This document shows positions 21,910 through 33,686 of a stretch of DNA of 64,000 bases, piece after piece (positions within the stretch are counted from its first letter, which is position 1; each line of letters begins with the position of its first letter). The notes below the pieces were generated by a model that was not told where the DNA came from, did no database searches, and saw only the letters and a program-made list of their open reading frames with translations. Source of the stretch: Rosellinia necatrix (Eukaryota; Ascomycota; Sordariomycetes; Xylariales; Xylariaceae); contig JAGYVD010000004.1 of the NCBI GenBank assembly GCA_021209875.1, forward strand, positions 1,984,001 through 2,048,000, read 5' to 3'. Both the position numbers and the translations under genes were made by a program.

Positions 21910-24638
21910 ATGTCTGACCACCTTGACCCTTCGAGTACGGCCTTTGAAGATGCTCTGACCCCTCCCGATCTCGACGACAATCTGCGGCTGCTCTCGCGAT
22001 CTCCGCATCCCTATCATCACCGAACCTCAGAGCTGCTCAACCCCTCCAGCAGCTATGTTGCCGGACGAACTCCCCCGCCCCCCACCGATAGCGGCACCGA
22101 GGCAGACGATGAGCATTTCCTCAAGGGCCTGCCTGCCCCGAGGAGACTACACAAGGGCGTGCGCGGACGACACGACATCTCGTCTGGCGCTTCTACCCCC
22201 TTTCCCGCGCCGTACACACCCCCCGATGAGGAGATCAGACGAGTTGCCTCCCTCGGCGCAAAGAGGAATACGTCATGGGACCAAACCTCCTCTGCCGGCA
22301 CAGACAGGTGGAGGCAGAAGAAAGTGAGGGGAAGCCATCCGCCGCTTCACCGAGCTACTCATTATCGGCGCCCTGGGCTTGTTCGTGTACAGCAATATGG
22401 AGGTGCGGCCTATCCTGCAAATGTCAGGCTCTGGTAAATGCCCCTCTGGCAATTGCTGCGCCGTCCTAGTGTATTAATCCCCTTGCAGAGCTTCGTTACG
22501 GCTTGGGCGTAGTAACGGCCTTACTTGTCGCCTACCCACTACGACTGCTGCTTTGGGCCTATTGGCACCGAAATCCCTCGAGGAAACTACCTATCATGGT
22601 GCCCTCATCATTTGACCCGGCACCACTTCTCTATCCCCCAACCATAACGCTCCTGGTATCGTCTCTGGTCGCCGTCGATAACGCGGCCATACTCCTTCCT
22701 AACGTCATCCTTGCTCTCTGCTCCCTTCCGCGAGCTCTAATCCCTACATTATCCCTAGCCAACGAGGATGTTGACTCGCTCCACTGGTTATTGACATCCA
22801 TACCTTTAATTCTACCACATGTCCTCGATGGCACTGCAACAGGAACAACAAACGATGGGAGGACAGGTGCGTTGCCGACGGCTCTTGCCTCCGAGACGGC
22901 AATTCTCCTCTACCCTTTGCATTGTAGCCTTTTGCATGTTCTTCATGCCTTAACTACAACCAGCCTTCTTACAGCCGAACTGCAATTACTTTCGGTTGGC
23001 CTCATCAATGTTTTTCTGCTATCATCCTCGCCGCAAATTACTATCCTCAAAGCAATGCTCTGGGTAGGGGGTTTGGATATCCTGGTGTCTTGTGGGACAC
23101 CAATCCAATGGGGAATTGCGCTTGCTCGTGTACCCAAATGGCGCTTCAGGCGTCCATCAAATCCCACGAAGCGGAGCTCTACTTTCCTCGCAACTCTAAT
23201 GTCGTGGAGGAGGATGAAGCATGAATTATTCCACATCCCTTCAGATACTTCGTCATGCAGCTCATGCGAGGCCATTGACGACCCGGATACCACGGATGAT
23301 CCTGATGTCCACTCGTCTGGAATCTTCGCTCGAGTGCGGACTATCGATGCGGACAATGTCCCGTCCGCTCAAGATGGAGAGGTGAGTTCCTTTTTGAGCA
23401 TTGATAGTATCCGAGAAAAGCAATCCGAAGCGGCTCAAATTCGTAGACATACCCTCCCAGCGACGGGCAAACAACGCAAACCGGCAACCCACACGCCATC
23501 CGGCCGAAAGAAGCGATCGGCCTCTCTATCGATCAAGGCTTTCGTCTCACTCACCTACGAACAAGCTGTATACCGGAAGTGGATCTATGCTTTTTACGTC
23601 TACGCCTGCATTATCGGTACCATATTCATCCCCCTTTCCACCATTGGCGTCAAGGATGTTGTCGCACATGAGGCGCTGCGCAACGATGAGCCGGTTGGCT
23701 GGGCATTGGGCTATCTATTTGGAGATATCCAATGGTTTAGATGGCAGGTGGTCAGCCATAACCTAGGATGGTGGATATGCCTTCCGCCTCGGTTATCACA
23801 AACCATGGATAAAGTCGTAGAGCACGGATGGGTCGATCACGCACGAACCCTTTTCGGCGAGGCGAATACTCGCCTACTGCTCAGCGCCTACTGCACAATA
23901 ATCATAGTTATCGGCCTCACTGTAGTCTTCAGACTGTCGCCTGTCTGTGAGGTGGATACACTTCGAAAAGTCTTCCATTTTATGATGGTGGCCATGTTCC
24001 TTCCCGCGACCTACATTGATCCGTGCTATGTAGCGTTAGCGCTATCCATTGTCCTTGCCGCTTTTCTACTCCTTGATCTGCTACGAGCAAGTCAGCTACC
24101 TCCTCTATCCAAGCCACTCGCAACCTTTTTAACCCCCTACGTGGACGGTCGAGACCTTAGGGGTCCTGTCGTCATCTCTCATATTTTTTTGCTCATCGGA
24201 TGTGCCATGCCTCTCTGGCTTTCTCTCGGGTCACTTCCCAGATCCGGCTACGGTCACCTACAAGGCTGGAGTGTACCGACTCGAGAAGTTGCCATGGTAT
24301 CTGGCGTTTTGTGTGTCGGTTTGGGCGACGCGGCGGCGTCATTAATCGGACGGCGTTATGGACATCGCAAATGGCTATGGGGCGGAGGGAAAAGTCTCGA
24401 GGGAAGCGCCGCCTTTGCAACCGCCGTCTTCCTGGGTCTGATGGTCGCGCATGTATGGCTGCGCGTAGGAGGATGGGCTCCGACAAACCGGTACGCTGAT
24501 ACCTGGCAGACCACGATACAGAAGACGGGCGCTTGCGCTGGCATAGCCAGCCTCACGGAGGCTGTGCTCACCGGCGGTAATGATAACGTCATCGTGCCTA
24601 TAGTCTTATGGGCTTGTGTGAAAAGTCTCGGCGTTTAG
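21910..24638 (+). CDS. sec59: Dolichol kinase (Sec59 type), with an apparent +1 frameshift
   Basis: CTP-dependent phosphorylation of dolichol in the ER membrane, needed for N-glycosylation, O-mannosylation and GPI synthesis. Exons are 21910-22433 and 22489-24638 (intron GTAAAT...GCAG). The second exon is multi-spanning and has the family signature in its C-terminal quarter: VGLGDAAASLIGRRYG, the KSLEGSAAF motif, and TEAVLTGGNDNVIVP at the end. Exon 1 switches frame. The start frame (MSDHLDPSSTAFEDALT ...) runs into RWRQKKVRG, while the membrane segment AIRRFTELLIIGALGLFVYS is read one base later. Removing one G from the GGGG at 22328-22331 joins the two and gives exactly 891 codons. It is either a base-call or assembly error or a recent inactivating insertion. 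Confidence 0.9.
22328..22331 (+). other. Apparent one-base insertion (GGGG) in dolichol kinase exon 1
   Basis: The reading frame before this run is 1 and after it is 2, with no room for an intron. One base fewer restores a continuous protein. Confidence 0.75.
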
Positions 24639-27330
24639 GGTATAGAGCAAAGGAGAAGTAAAAAATCACATCAGGACAGGGGTAACTCGTCATTAGATCC
24701 GGAACTAAAAGGGGAGCCACGGGACCGGGACTTTACATTGCTTGGCGTACCGGCGGGAAATGCATAGAGGAAAGAGGCGTTTTGGTTGACTGTGGGGAGG
24801 GATGGCGTGGATACGGCGTCGGATTCTCTCCCCTGTGGTTTTTACACCGGCGAGTGAGTTTTTCACGATCCGTTTACAGTGATGTTTTTGTCTTCCAGTT
24901 CCCACGATGGGTCTCAGACTCGTACGCCCACATGGAAAAGAGGTAGTGTTAATTACATGAGGTGGCAGGCGGATACCCATAAGAGCACCTATCAAGATAC
25001 CTCTCCCCTCTTAATCTATGTTGTCACCAATCCAGAGATGTCTGCATACGCAGTATTTCACTAGCAAATATGATTGATATATATGCATTGATGGACATGC
25101 GCTCGATGTGAGCACACTTTCCGACTACCTGCCCTTCTTGAACCTGATGTGGGTATCTTCTTGACGTTGAATCACACACTGCCGCCGTACTATCTAGGGT
25201 ATCTACTTAAGTACTTACCCAGTCCAGGTAGGAGTCGGTACGCAGGGTCTCTCCAGGGACCGGTACAGGGGACATCCACGGTAACAGCACACAACTCAGA
25301 TCTCCGTTCGTGTCAGCCGCATCAACTCCCAGGGCTAGGGCTACCAGCATATACTGATATGCATACTTGCATAGTCCGTAGTCGTATGTTTGCGTTCCCT
25401 TGCGGAACTCGCACATTCACGAGCGATCAGGAGCTGGTTGACTCGACGCTTCCTGTCGTGTATTCTTTCCAAATTGCCGGCCTTGTGTCTGTGGATACCC
25501 ACAGCGGATTACTACAATACGCGGTCTTCAAGTCGGTGCCGCTCTCTGCCCTCTACTCCGTACCCCAAATAAGCACGCCAAATAAGCGCCTATTCCACTG
25601 CATATAACATTAACGTGTACACTACTTGGACGGCAGAAGTGGGTAAGGGTTACGTGGATGCACAGAGCCCAGACGAATTAAATAAATATGTAGCCGACTT
25701 GACCTGCCTCCCTACTACTACGCAAGTCCCTATCCTAGGTACGGTAGGTACGGTAGGTAGGTACGGTAGGCGCGGTACGTATGGTACCGAAGCAGCATAA
25801 TGCGATAGATGGATGTCGCGTTGATACTACTTAAGTATGTAACTCAATCATCCAGGTTCGTGTACTCACAACTCCGGCCGATACCGATCCCGGATAACGG
25901 TGGTGGTAGTTATTATTGCTCGCGTTATGACTTACAATCATCTTATGTAATCTGATGGAGGTAGCACTGAACTACCAGATGCATAAGTCTGCGACCTGGC
26001 GGAATTCAGCCATGATTAAGTCCGGCAAAGCCGTATCCGATCACAAATCCGCCCGTCATCCGTCCGAGTTTCCAAGCAACCAATTGAATCGATTCCAAGG
26101 TTGTGTCCCGCCATAGTCCCCGGCAATTGAGCATATAGACCGGGCACAAGTAGGTAGGTAGGCAGCTTAGGTACCTACTTAATGCACTACTTAATGTACG
26201 TGCATACTTAATTATACATCCGCACTGACGTGCGGACTTCCATTGATTTCGATTAGTCATGATCTCCACTGAAAACGTCAAACCAATAAGCACGGAACTT
26301 TCGTCGGCGGTTTATAGATCCGTACCTTGTCCTCTTTATTCCACTCAGCCCTTCTAGCCTCTGATTGGCATCGATTGGTACAAGCCAATCTCATGCAGAC
26401 GTGAGTCAAAGTGAGTCACTCCGCGCATTAGCCCTATCTGGCACTATCTAGGTAGTTCTTTCTTCGAAGGTAGAAGGGAATAGTAGGCAGTGGAAAACAG
26501 TGTTGAAGCTGTTCCTGAACCCCTGGGGCTCTTCGAAACATTACACCAGGGCGAAGTTACCTGAGCACTACTTTGAGCACAGTTGCTCCGCGGGTACCTA
26601 CAGGACAGATACAGGGCCCTCCAGAGGCCGCCAACAGGCTGCAGGATTCAGCGCAGTACCTACATACGGGTACCTACCTACCTAGGTAGAATTATCTCCG
26701 GTTAGGGTACCCAGCCTGTACTAGCAGGCTGCTAGTGCCATGAGGGCACGTCTATCTCGATCTGCGCTACGCCGATCCAGGCCTAGCCGGCCCTCCTTGT
26801 TCATAACATCATCTTTCAAGCCACTGCGCGGGCGCTGACGCACTTTGTTCGGGTGTCATTTACTCTCTACTGTAGATTAGCATTTTGCCGACACCTGCGG
26901 GCATTTGCACTCTTATTAGATATCTAGGCAGCTAGGTGCCATCTGGGCTACCGGGATTATATGATTCACTAGGCAGCCATTGTTTTTTGTAAGTCGAGCG
27001 CAGACAAAACACACGGCTTGCCCGACTTGCCTGACCTGCCCCTCGTTATTGATAGCCTGATAGGTGCCTCAGGTCGCTAGTTTGCCCGCTGGTTCGCCAA
27101 CTTTTGTGTGTACCTACTACTACCGGCTACTTTTGGCCTATCCCCGTCCGAGCCGCCGTTCGGGTATTCAGTCGACTGGACTCTACACCGCCGACGCCTC
27201 TGCCTACCCAGGTATCGCTGCGCCCCGGGCCGCCGTCGTTTGTATCGCCGACCGACCTGTGCACCCCCCACCTGAGCCCGTCCGCCCTGCCGCCCTGCCG
27301 CCCTGTCGCCCTGCCGGCTCTGGCGTCGCG
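24639..27330. other. Intergenic region upstream of the Zn2Cys6 regulator
   Basis: About 2.7 kb with no supported gene. It contains many GGTACGGTAGGTAGG-type fragments (25735-25775, 26150-26200, 26655-26690). A Pro/Arg-rich open frame before 27331 has no ATG and probably reflects a GC-rich leader of the regulator gene. Confidence 0.5.
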
Positions 27331-30071
27331 ATGGCTTCCACGCCGGGGAAGACGCCGCGGATTCTCGCATGTGTGCTTGTGAGGGCCGCCTAAATGTTCA
27401 TATGACTACCCATCCAGTTGCCCCATTCTCAACGCCATCGATGTTGCTTACTCATACGCGCCGCCCAACTCTAGTGCCAAAACCGCAAGATTAAATGTGA
27501 CCGCCATAGTCCTTGTTCGAATTGTGGTTAGAAGATTCCCCTCCCCCCTCCCTCCCGTGCCGCCTGTACGGACGCAATAACTGACGTATCAACTTCTGCT
27601 TCGATCGCACAGTCAAGGTCAGCTTATGCGACGAACAGCAGGGGCCTCACTAAACTGCGTCGTTTAGGCAAATGTTCCATGCACCCCGAGCACCCCCGCG
27701 CCTCCACGCAAGCGTAGGAGACCTAATCAAGACCTGCAACAAAGACTCGCGCGCTGTGAGGAGCTGCTTTCGGAGTACACCACAAACCCACGCACTCCCT
27801 CTAACGACGTCTCCAGCCGCGATGAGCCGTGGAGGCCCGTGGGCAAGTTGGTCGTCGACACCGATGGCACCAGGTTTACCGATAGTCATCTTTGGGCCAC
27901 TGTTCATCACGAAGTCAGTGCCGGTGCACTTTCCCGGTGCTTCTTTTACCGGTGCTAATGGCTCTTCAGATCTCCGCCATGCGCGAAATCCTAGAAGACG
28001 ATGAAACGATAGAGGATTACTACACGCCTTCTGAGTCTCGCACGCCAGAGACTGGCATAGGCTTGGTGCTATCAGACGGCACGGATGGCAATCCCGAGGA
28101 CTACCGGCCGTCTCCGGCCCACGCCTTTCGTCTATGGCAGACATTTCTCGAGAAAGTGAACCCATTAACCAAAGTCATCCATGTGCCTTCAGTGCAATCC
28201 AAATTAGTCGAAGCCACTACCAATCCCGGCTCTATTCCGAAGAATGTCGAGGCGCTCCTCTTCTCCATTTACGTCATGGCCGTCGCCGCCATGGACGAAT
28301 CGAAGTGCCGGGAGCAGCTTGGGTGCGCAAAGGAAGAAGCTTACCGGCGCTATTCTACCGGCTGCCGAATCTCCCTGATGCGCATTGGTATTCTAAATTC
28401 CTATGATTTGGTAGTTTTACAGGCACTGGTTCTGTACTTTGTGAGTTCAAATGCTCCGATTCGTGCTATTTACGTTAATAAACCAAGTTTTCACTTGTGG
28501 GCCGTGTCGACCGCCACGCTGCCTGGATCTTGAACGGCGTTACCGTGCGAGTTGCCCAAAAGATGGGGCTTCACAGAGATGGCGAGCTCCTTGGGCTACC
28601 ACCATTCGAAACCGAGATGCGGAGAAGGATATGGTGGCAAATTATTCTAATCGATACTGTCTACGCACTTATGTCTGGCCTTGGCCAGGGCCTCGTCCCC
28701 CGGTCGTGGGATACTAAGCCACCTAATAACATCCACGATGTAGACCTATACCCCTCCATGACTACGCTTCAGCCACACAACGGCCCGACGGACATGATAT
28801 ATTGCTTAGTATGCTACGAGATGGCGAAGATGATGATGGATACCCCAAATCTAGAAGCTGTTATCCTGGGTAACGAGGTTCGTGGGTCCAAGATCCTATA
28901 ATCCCCTTCATAATGTATTCTGAGGAAACTTTCCCACCCTGTTCCTTGCCCCTACACGCCTCCAAACCCTACAACATCCATTAAAACATACAGCAACATT
29001 AACTCTTAATAACTGGGCAGACTGGAAATTCGGATGCCGCCCCTCCCGAAGAGGTAGAAAAGGCGCGACGACGCATTCACGAACTGGACGTGTCCGTCGC
29101 CAACATTCTAGACCATTATTGTGAGCCTTCAATGGGCCCTATACACGAGCTAGCAGCAGAGACGCGGCATGTTCTCATCGCTAAATGCCGGGAGCTTATC
29201 TGTCCCCCACATGAGCAACCTGAGGCATGTAAACCCGTTATCTCCTCCCACTTCCCCACGCACCTTTTGATCACCCATCTCAACCTAAGCATTTGATTTC
29301 AGTAACCAGTAGCCATAACCCGCCCGATGGTTCTATTCGTGCCCTCGTCCGAGCTAGGCCACTCTGCTAACCTAATTCATTATAGTGGGGTACTGAGATT
29401 CATACCCCTAAAGACAATTTGTTCAAGATTTCAGTTGCCGGCTTAGAGTCGGATTTGAAAATGTACCGTGCGACAGAAGCACGGGGCCATTTCTTGTGGT
29501 TTTGTACGTAGAACCATCGGCTACGACAATGCTTGGCAGCCGACTAACTTCAGCAACAGTACTCACCCAAGTTCAGGCCGAGATGTTGATATACACAGCA
29601 GGCCAACTGAGCGAGCGAACGGCGGGGAGCCTCGTAGATAGGGCATGGGTTGTCATCGAGGACCACTATAAATATCACGAGGATCTGCTTACCCTATCCT
29701 CTAAGTTGCATTTGGCACTTGCTATCCTAGTAGTGCGAGGTTGGAGGGCACGCGAGACGGCATTACGAGAAGCGACGGGATTGATGCCGCCCACGCCGCA
29801 ATTTATCGTGAAACTACGACCCCTCGTGCCATCAACCGAGGCGAGGCACACACGAGTAAGCGAAATAGACGATGCAGGAACCCAGGCCCCCGGAACAACA
29901 AGTAGGACGGCGCCACAAGGCCTGGGTATGCCGTGGGACCACATGCTCGGTTTCGGGGATATGGCGACTTTGGATTGGGATATGTTTGCGGGCAACGGAC
30001 AAAATCTGACGGTCAATTCCGCAGGCTATGGGATGGGCTTTTTGGGTCAACAAGCTCACTCCTGGATGTAA
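27331..30071 (+). CDS. Zn2Cys6 transcription factor with fungal-specific TF domain
   Basis: Nuclear DNA-binding regulator. Nine exons are deduced: 27331-27378, 27475-27526, 27613-27617, 27668-27913, 27970-28440, 28488-28877, 29021-29224, 29386-29503 and 29560-30071. They sum to 2046 nt, 681 residues, in frame. The zinc cluster is C14-x2-C17-x6-C24-x5-C30-x2-C33-x6-C40 (CQNRKIKCDRHSPCSNC, then VKANVPC), followed by a basic linker RKRRRPNQ and a coiled-coil DLQQRLARCEELL. The middle homology region contains GRVDRHAAWILNGVTVRVAQ and FETEMRRRIWWQIILID, typical of Fungal_trans (PF04082). Two joins are unusual: a 5-nt micro-exon (27613-27617), and the junction 29224/29386, which fits best as a GC-AG intron; GT-donor alternatives at 29229 insert extra residues. 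An MFS exporter lies 1.45 kb downstream on the same strand. Confidence 0.85.
27613..27617 (+). other. Predicted 5-nt micro-exon of the Zn2Cys6 gene
   Basis: The bases TCAAG lie between ...CACAG and GTCAGC. They complete GTC AAG (Val-Lys) between CSNC and ANVPC, giving the family-typical CSNCVKANVPC spacing. The flanking introns are 86 and 50 nt, with CTGAC and CTAAAC branch-like sites. Skipping it shifts the frame, and reading on from the upstream exon meets a stop codon at once. Confidence 0.7.
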
Positions 30072-31521
30072 CTTACATAAGCGATCACGGGTATATCGCG
30101 GTTATATTCCTCCTCTACGCGAAACGAGAAATCGCTACTCACATCCGGCTTCGGTGTATAAAACTGGCTTGTATCAATATCTGACGGCACTTAGCGCGGC
30201 GGTTCTGACGAGGAAGTAGGTGAAGTAAAGTAATGCTAACGATGTTTGCGTCAGCGGTTGGGCACCCAGGATGCGGTGGGGTCATAATAACTGCTTCGAA
30301 TAATAACAAATTTACAACTACAAACAAGTACATACGGACATGAATAAAATGAGGTGATCTACTAATTATCTGCTACTTCTACCGATCGACTCCTACATAC
30401 TTAGGTAATTGCCTACTGTCCCAATGAAGCAAGCCCGGTGTGCCAAGAATAGAGCATGTACCCCACCGGCGCGCACACGCGAGACACCGTCGGCAGTATA
30501 CCCGGGTAGGTAATTACACAGCAGCCCATTGGCCAATAACTTACGAGTTGTAGCGTAACTCGGATCCGAATCCTCGTTGCGCGCGACCGAGTTCGAATAT
30601 CGGTTCCGTGTCTCAGCGCCCCGTGAAGGGCGTTTTCTGTCGTCTCTTCTCATTTTCCTCTCTCTCCCCCTCCCCCCTTTCTTCAATTCTCCCTCTGAAA
30701 ATTTACCCAATTAACCCAGATAACGGAAGGCGCCCCCAAAGCCAGCAGTCATGACATGCGCGTCGTCGAGGTATTGTTGAGGTGTTTGGGCAATAGGAGA
30801 GGGGCCACGCGGATATTCGACCACCCCCGCTGCGAACATGGGTCCACATGTGTAAATCGTCGCATGTATGTATGGCATTGTATGCAAACGCTTGGTTCGT
30901 CCAGCGCAGGTCTGCAGGCAGCACAGGAGCGGAACGTTAACGGACCCGAGCACGGCCCACCACCGAACCGATGTCCGCGTTACTCGTCCAATCGGCGATT
31001 CACCTGCCGCGTTTTTGATGGGGAACGCCATGAACCTTGACCGAATCCGTAGTTGCCATTCAAACCACCCTGCACCTCATACTGTAATAGTGTTGTAAAG
31101 AATGACTCTACTCAGGGAAAGGCCTTCCCGTCTCTGGAGTCCAGAATATGGGCTGTGACCTACACCACTCCTCTTCCAGCCAATCTCCATTACCTATGAA
31201 CAAATTGGCTGTTTTCCTCCTCCCCTAAGCTAGCCGAACTGTCTTTTTTCTTTCTTTTTTTCCCTGCTTCTTCTTCTTCTTCTTCTTCTCGCGCGTTTGT
31301 TTTTAGTCCGTCTCGCTCTTTAACAAATGACCGACCTGGATTCCCATATGTATATAACCTACTTGGCACGAAATTGTCTTGTCCCCTTTCCTCTCCACGG
31401 TTCATAATCGCGGTGGCTATATTCAAAGGCCCTCCCATCCGGTACCCGTATTATTACGATCCCATCGATTACACAGCCATCGCATAACCCGGTGACTAGT
31501 ATTATTGGTCCAACCAGCACC
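30072..31521. other. Region between the Zn2Cys6 gene and the MFS gene
   Basis: Presumed terminator of the regulator and promoter of the transporter. It contains a pyrimidine-rich tract at 30650-30690 and a (TTC)n tract at 31264-31290. No further gene is supported. Confidence 0.5.
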
Positions 31522-33686
31522 ATGTTCGGTCGGGACAAGAACCAAGATCCGCCGCCGGCAACGGCCATAGGCCAAGTCCGGGACGCCGAGAAGAGCCAAG
31601 ACCCCGGCGGCATCAAGAACGACAACGACAACAACGACAACACCGCCGAGCTCACCACGGCGCAGACCACCACCTCCACCAACACCAATCACGAGTATCC
31701 GACCGGCATCCGCCTCGGCCTAGTTCTGTCGTCCGTGTACATATCCCTCTTCCTTGTCTCTCTCGATCGCCTGATCGTCACGACTGCCATTCCCGCCATC
31801 ACAAACGAATTCGACTCGCTTCCCGACGTCGGCTGGTATGGCGCCGCCTACTTGCTGACGTCGTGCGCCTTCCAGCTCTTATTCGGCAAGCTGTACAGCT
31901 TCTATCCCATCCGCGCCGTCTATGCCATTGCCGTCCTCCTCTTCGAGGTCGGCTCTGCCCTGTGCGGCGCCGCCCCGAATTCCATCGCCTTGATTATCGG
32001 CAGAGCCATCCAGGGCGTCGGTTCCGCCGGTATCTTCGCCGGCGGCATCGTGGTCATCGTCTATGCCGTGCCGTTGCACAAGCGCCCGTTTTACCAGGGC
32101 ATGGGCGGCGCCGTCTTCGGTGTTTCCTCGATCCTCGGGCCACTGGTCGGCGGCGCATTCACGTCGAACGTGACTTGGCGCTGGTGCTTTTACATCAACC
32201 TCCCTTTCGGAGGCGTTGCCTTGGCTATCATCATATTCCTTCTGCGCATACCGGATCGGGCGGAGACAAAGCTGTCGACCAAGGCTAAGCTCACGCAGCT
32301 AGATGCAGCCGGCACTACCGCTCTTATTCCCTCCGTCGTGTCGATTCTTCTGGCCTTGGAATGGGGTGGTTTAGAATATCCCGTACGTTCCTCCCAACCC
32401 CTATTGCTCTCGTCCCATTGACTAACACAGTGAAGTGGAATGACCGTCGTGTCATAGCCTTGTTGACACTCGGCATCTTCTTGGGCATCGTGTTCATTCT
32501 AGTCCAGGCATTTATGCCCAAGACCGCGACTATCCCTCCGCGGATATTCAAGCAGCGGTCCATCTTGGCCGGGTTTTGGTCCACCATCGTTCTCGGATCC
32601 CAAATGATCATTTTCGGTTGGTCTCCGTCTGAGTTGCCCGCTGGATTGTTTCATACTAATTCATCCACGCAGTCTATTTCCTTCCCATTTGGTTCCAGGC
32701 GATCCAAGGCGTCTCCGCTGTAGACTCTGGTATTCGGCTGCTTCCCACCACTCTTGCTGTTGTCGTTGCTTCCATCTCGAACGGCATTTTCATTACCAAA
32801 ATTGGTTATTATACCCCGACGTAGGTGTATACTCGCTTTCATCCATGAAGATTGTTGACTAATTATTTCGTATAGCATGCTTGCGGGTACTGCTATTTGC
32901 AGTATCGGTGCTGGTCTACTGACGACACTACAAATCGACACGGGGATGGCGAAATGGGTCGGTTACCAAGTGTTGTATGGGGTACGTGACAGTCTATCTT
33001 TTTTTTTAATTCCAATGTGTCATGGCCGGATTTAAGTGATAAGATGACATACCTTATCGATCACCGGAGCTTAGTCAGAGCACCTATGAACAGGAATGTA
33101 CTAACAGTTTTTGACGCAGTTCGGCCTGGGTCTCTGCTTTCAAGCTCCAAATCTCGCGGCGCAAACAGTTCTTCCGAAGAATGACGTTTCCATTGGAGCG
33201 TCACTAATGTTCTTCAGCCAAATCCTTGGTGGTGCCATCTTCGTCTCTGTTGGCCAAAACGTACTCAATAACCAGTTGGTGCAAAGACTAGCCGGGATAC
33301 CGGGTTTCTCACCCCGCTTGATCCAGTCAGGAGGTGCGACGAGCTTGATCGACTCTTTCCCCGATGAGTATCGCCACGATGTCCTGGTAGCGTACAACGA
33401 GTCCCTTCGGACGGTCTTCAGGGTCGGCCTCGTCCTGGCCACCGTATCCGTCCTCGGCGCTGCTTCTATGGAGTGGAGGAGTGTAAAGAAGGATCAGCCA
33501 GGTTCCAAAGCCTCCGCAGATCCGGAGGCGGGCGCCCCAGACCACCTAGACACATCTGAGAGCAAATCTGATATCGAAACACTAGCGGGTAGATCCACGC
33601 ACCGTGTAGATGAGAAACCAGGGTCTCACTCGAACGATGTTATTGATCAGTCAGAAGGTCCCAGAAAGCTATCTGTCGAGAAATAA
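31522..33686 (+). CDS. MFS drug/toxin exporter (DHA2-like, 14-TM type)
   Basis: Plasma-membrane proton-coupled efflux of drugs or secondary metabolites, by family. Five exons: 31522-32382, 32436-32616, 32673-32820, 32876-32981 and 33120-33686, giving 620 residues. The N-terminal 60 residues are hydrophilic and Asn/Asp/Thr-rich. The first membrane segment ([19 protein letters not shown]) is followed by VTTAIPAI. Motif A-like [26 protein letters not shown], and the antiporter motif C ([15 protein letters not shown]) are all visible, as is [12 protein letters not shown] after motif C. The second half has [13 protein letters not shown] across an exon join and [20 protein letters not shown]. The tail is hydrophilic. 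The acceptor of the first intron must be TGAAG rather than the preceding CACAG, which would place TGA in frame. The upstream regulator gene suggests local control, which is inference. Confidence 0.92.

Noticed and set aside
25149..25607. 152-codon plus-strand frame
   Set aside because: Low-complexity composition and no start context or motif; probably chance.
30560..30620. tRNA-like B-box (gagttcgaatatc)
   Set aside because: No matching A-box or cloverleaf could be folded around it.
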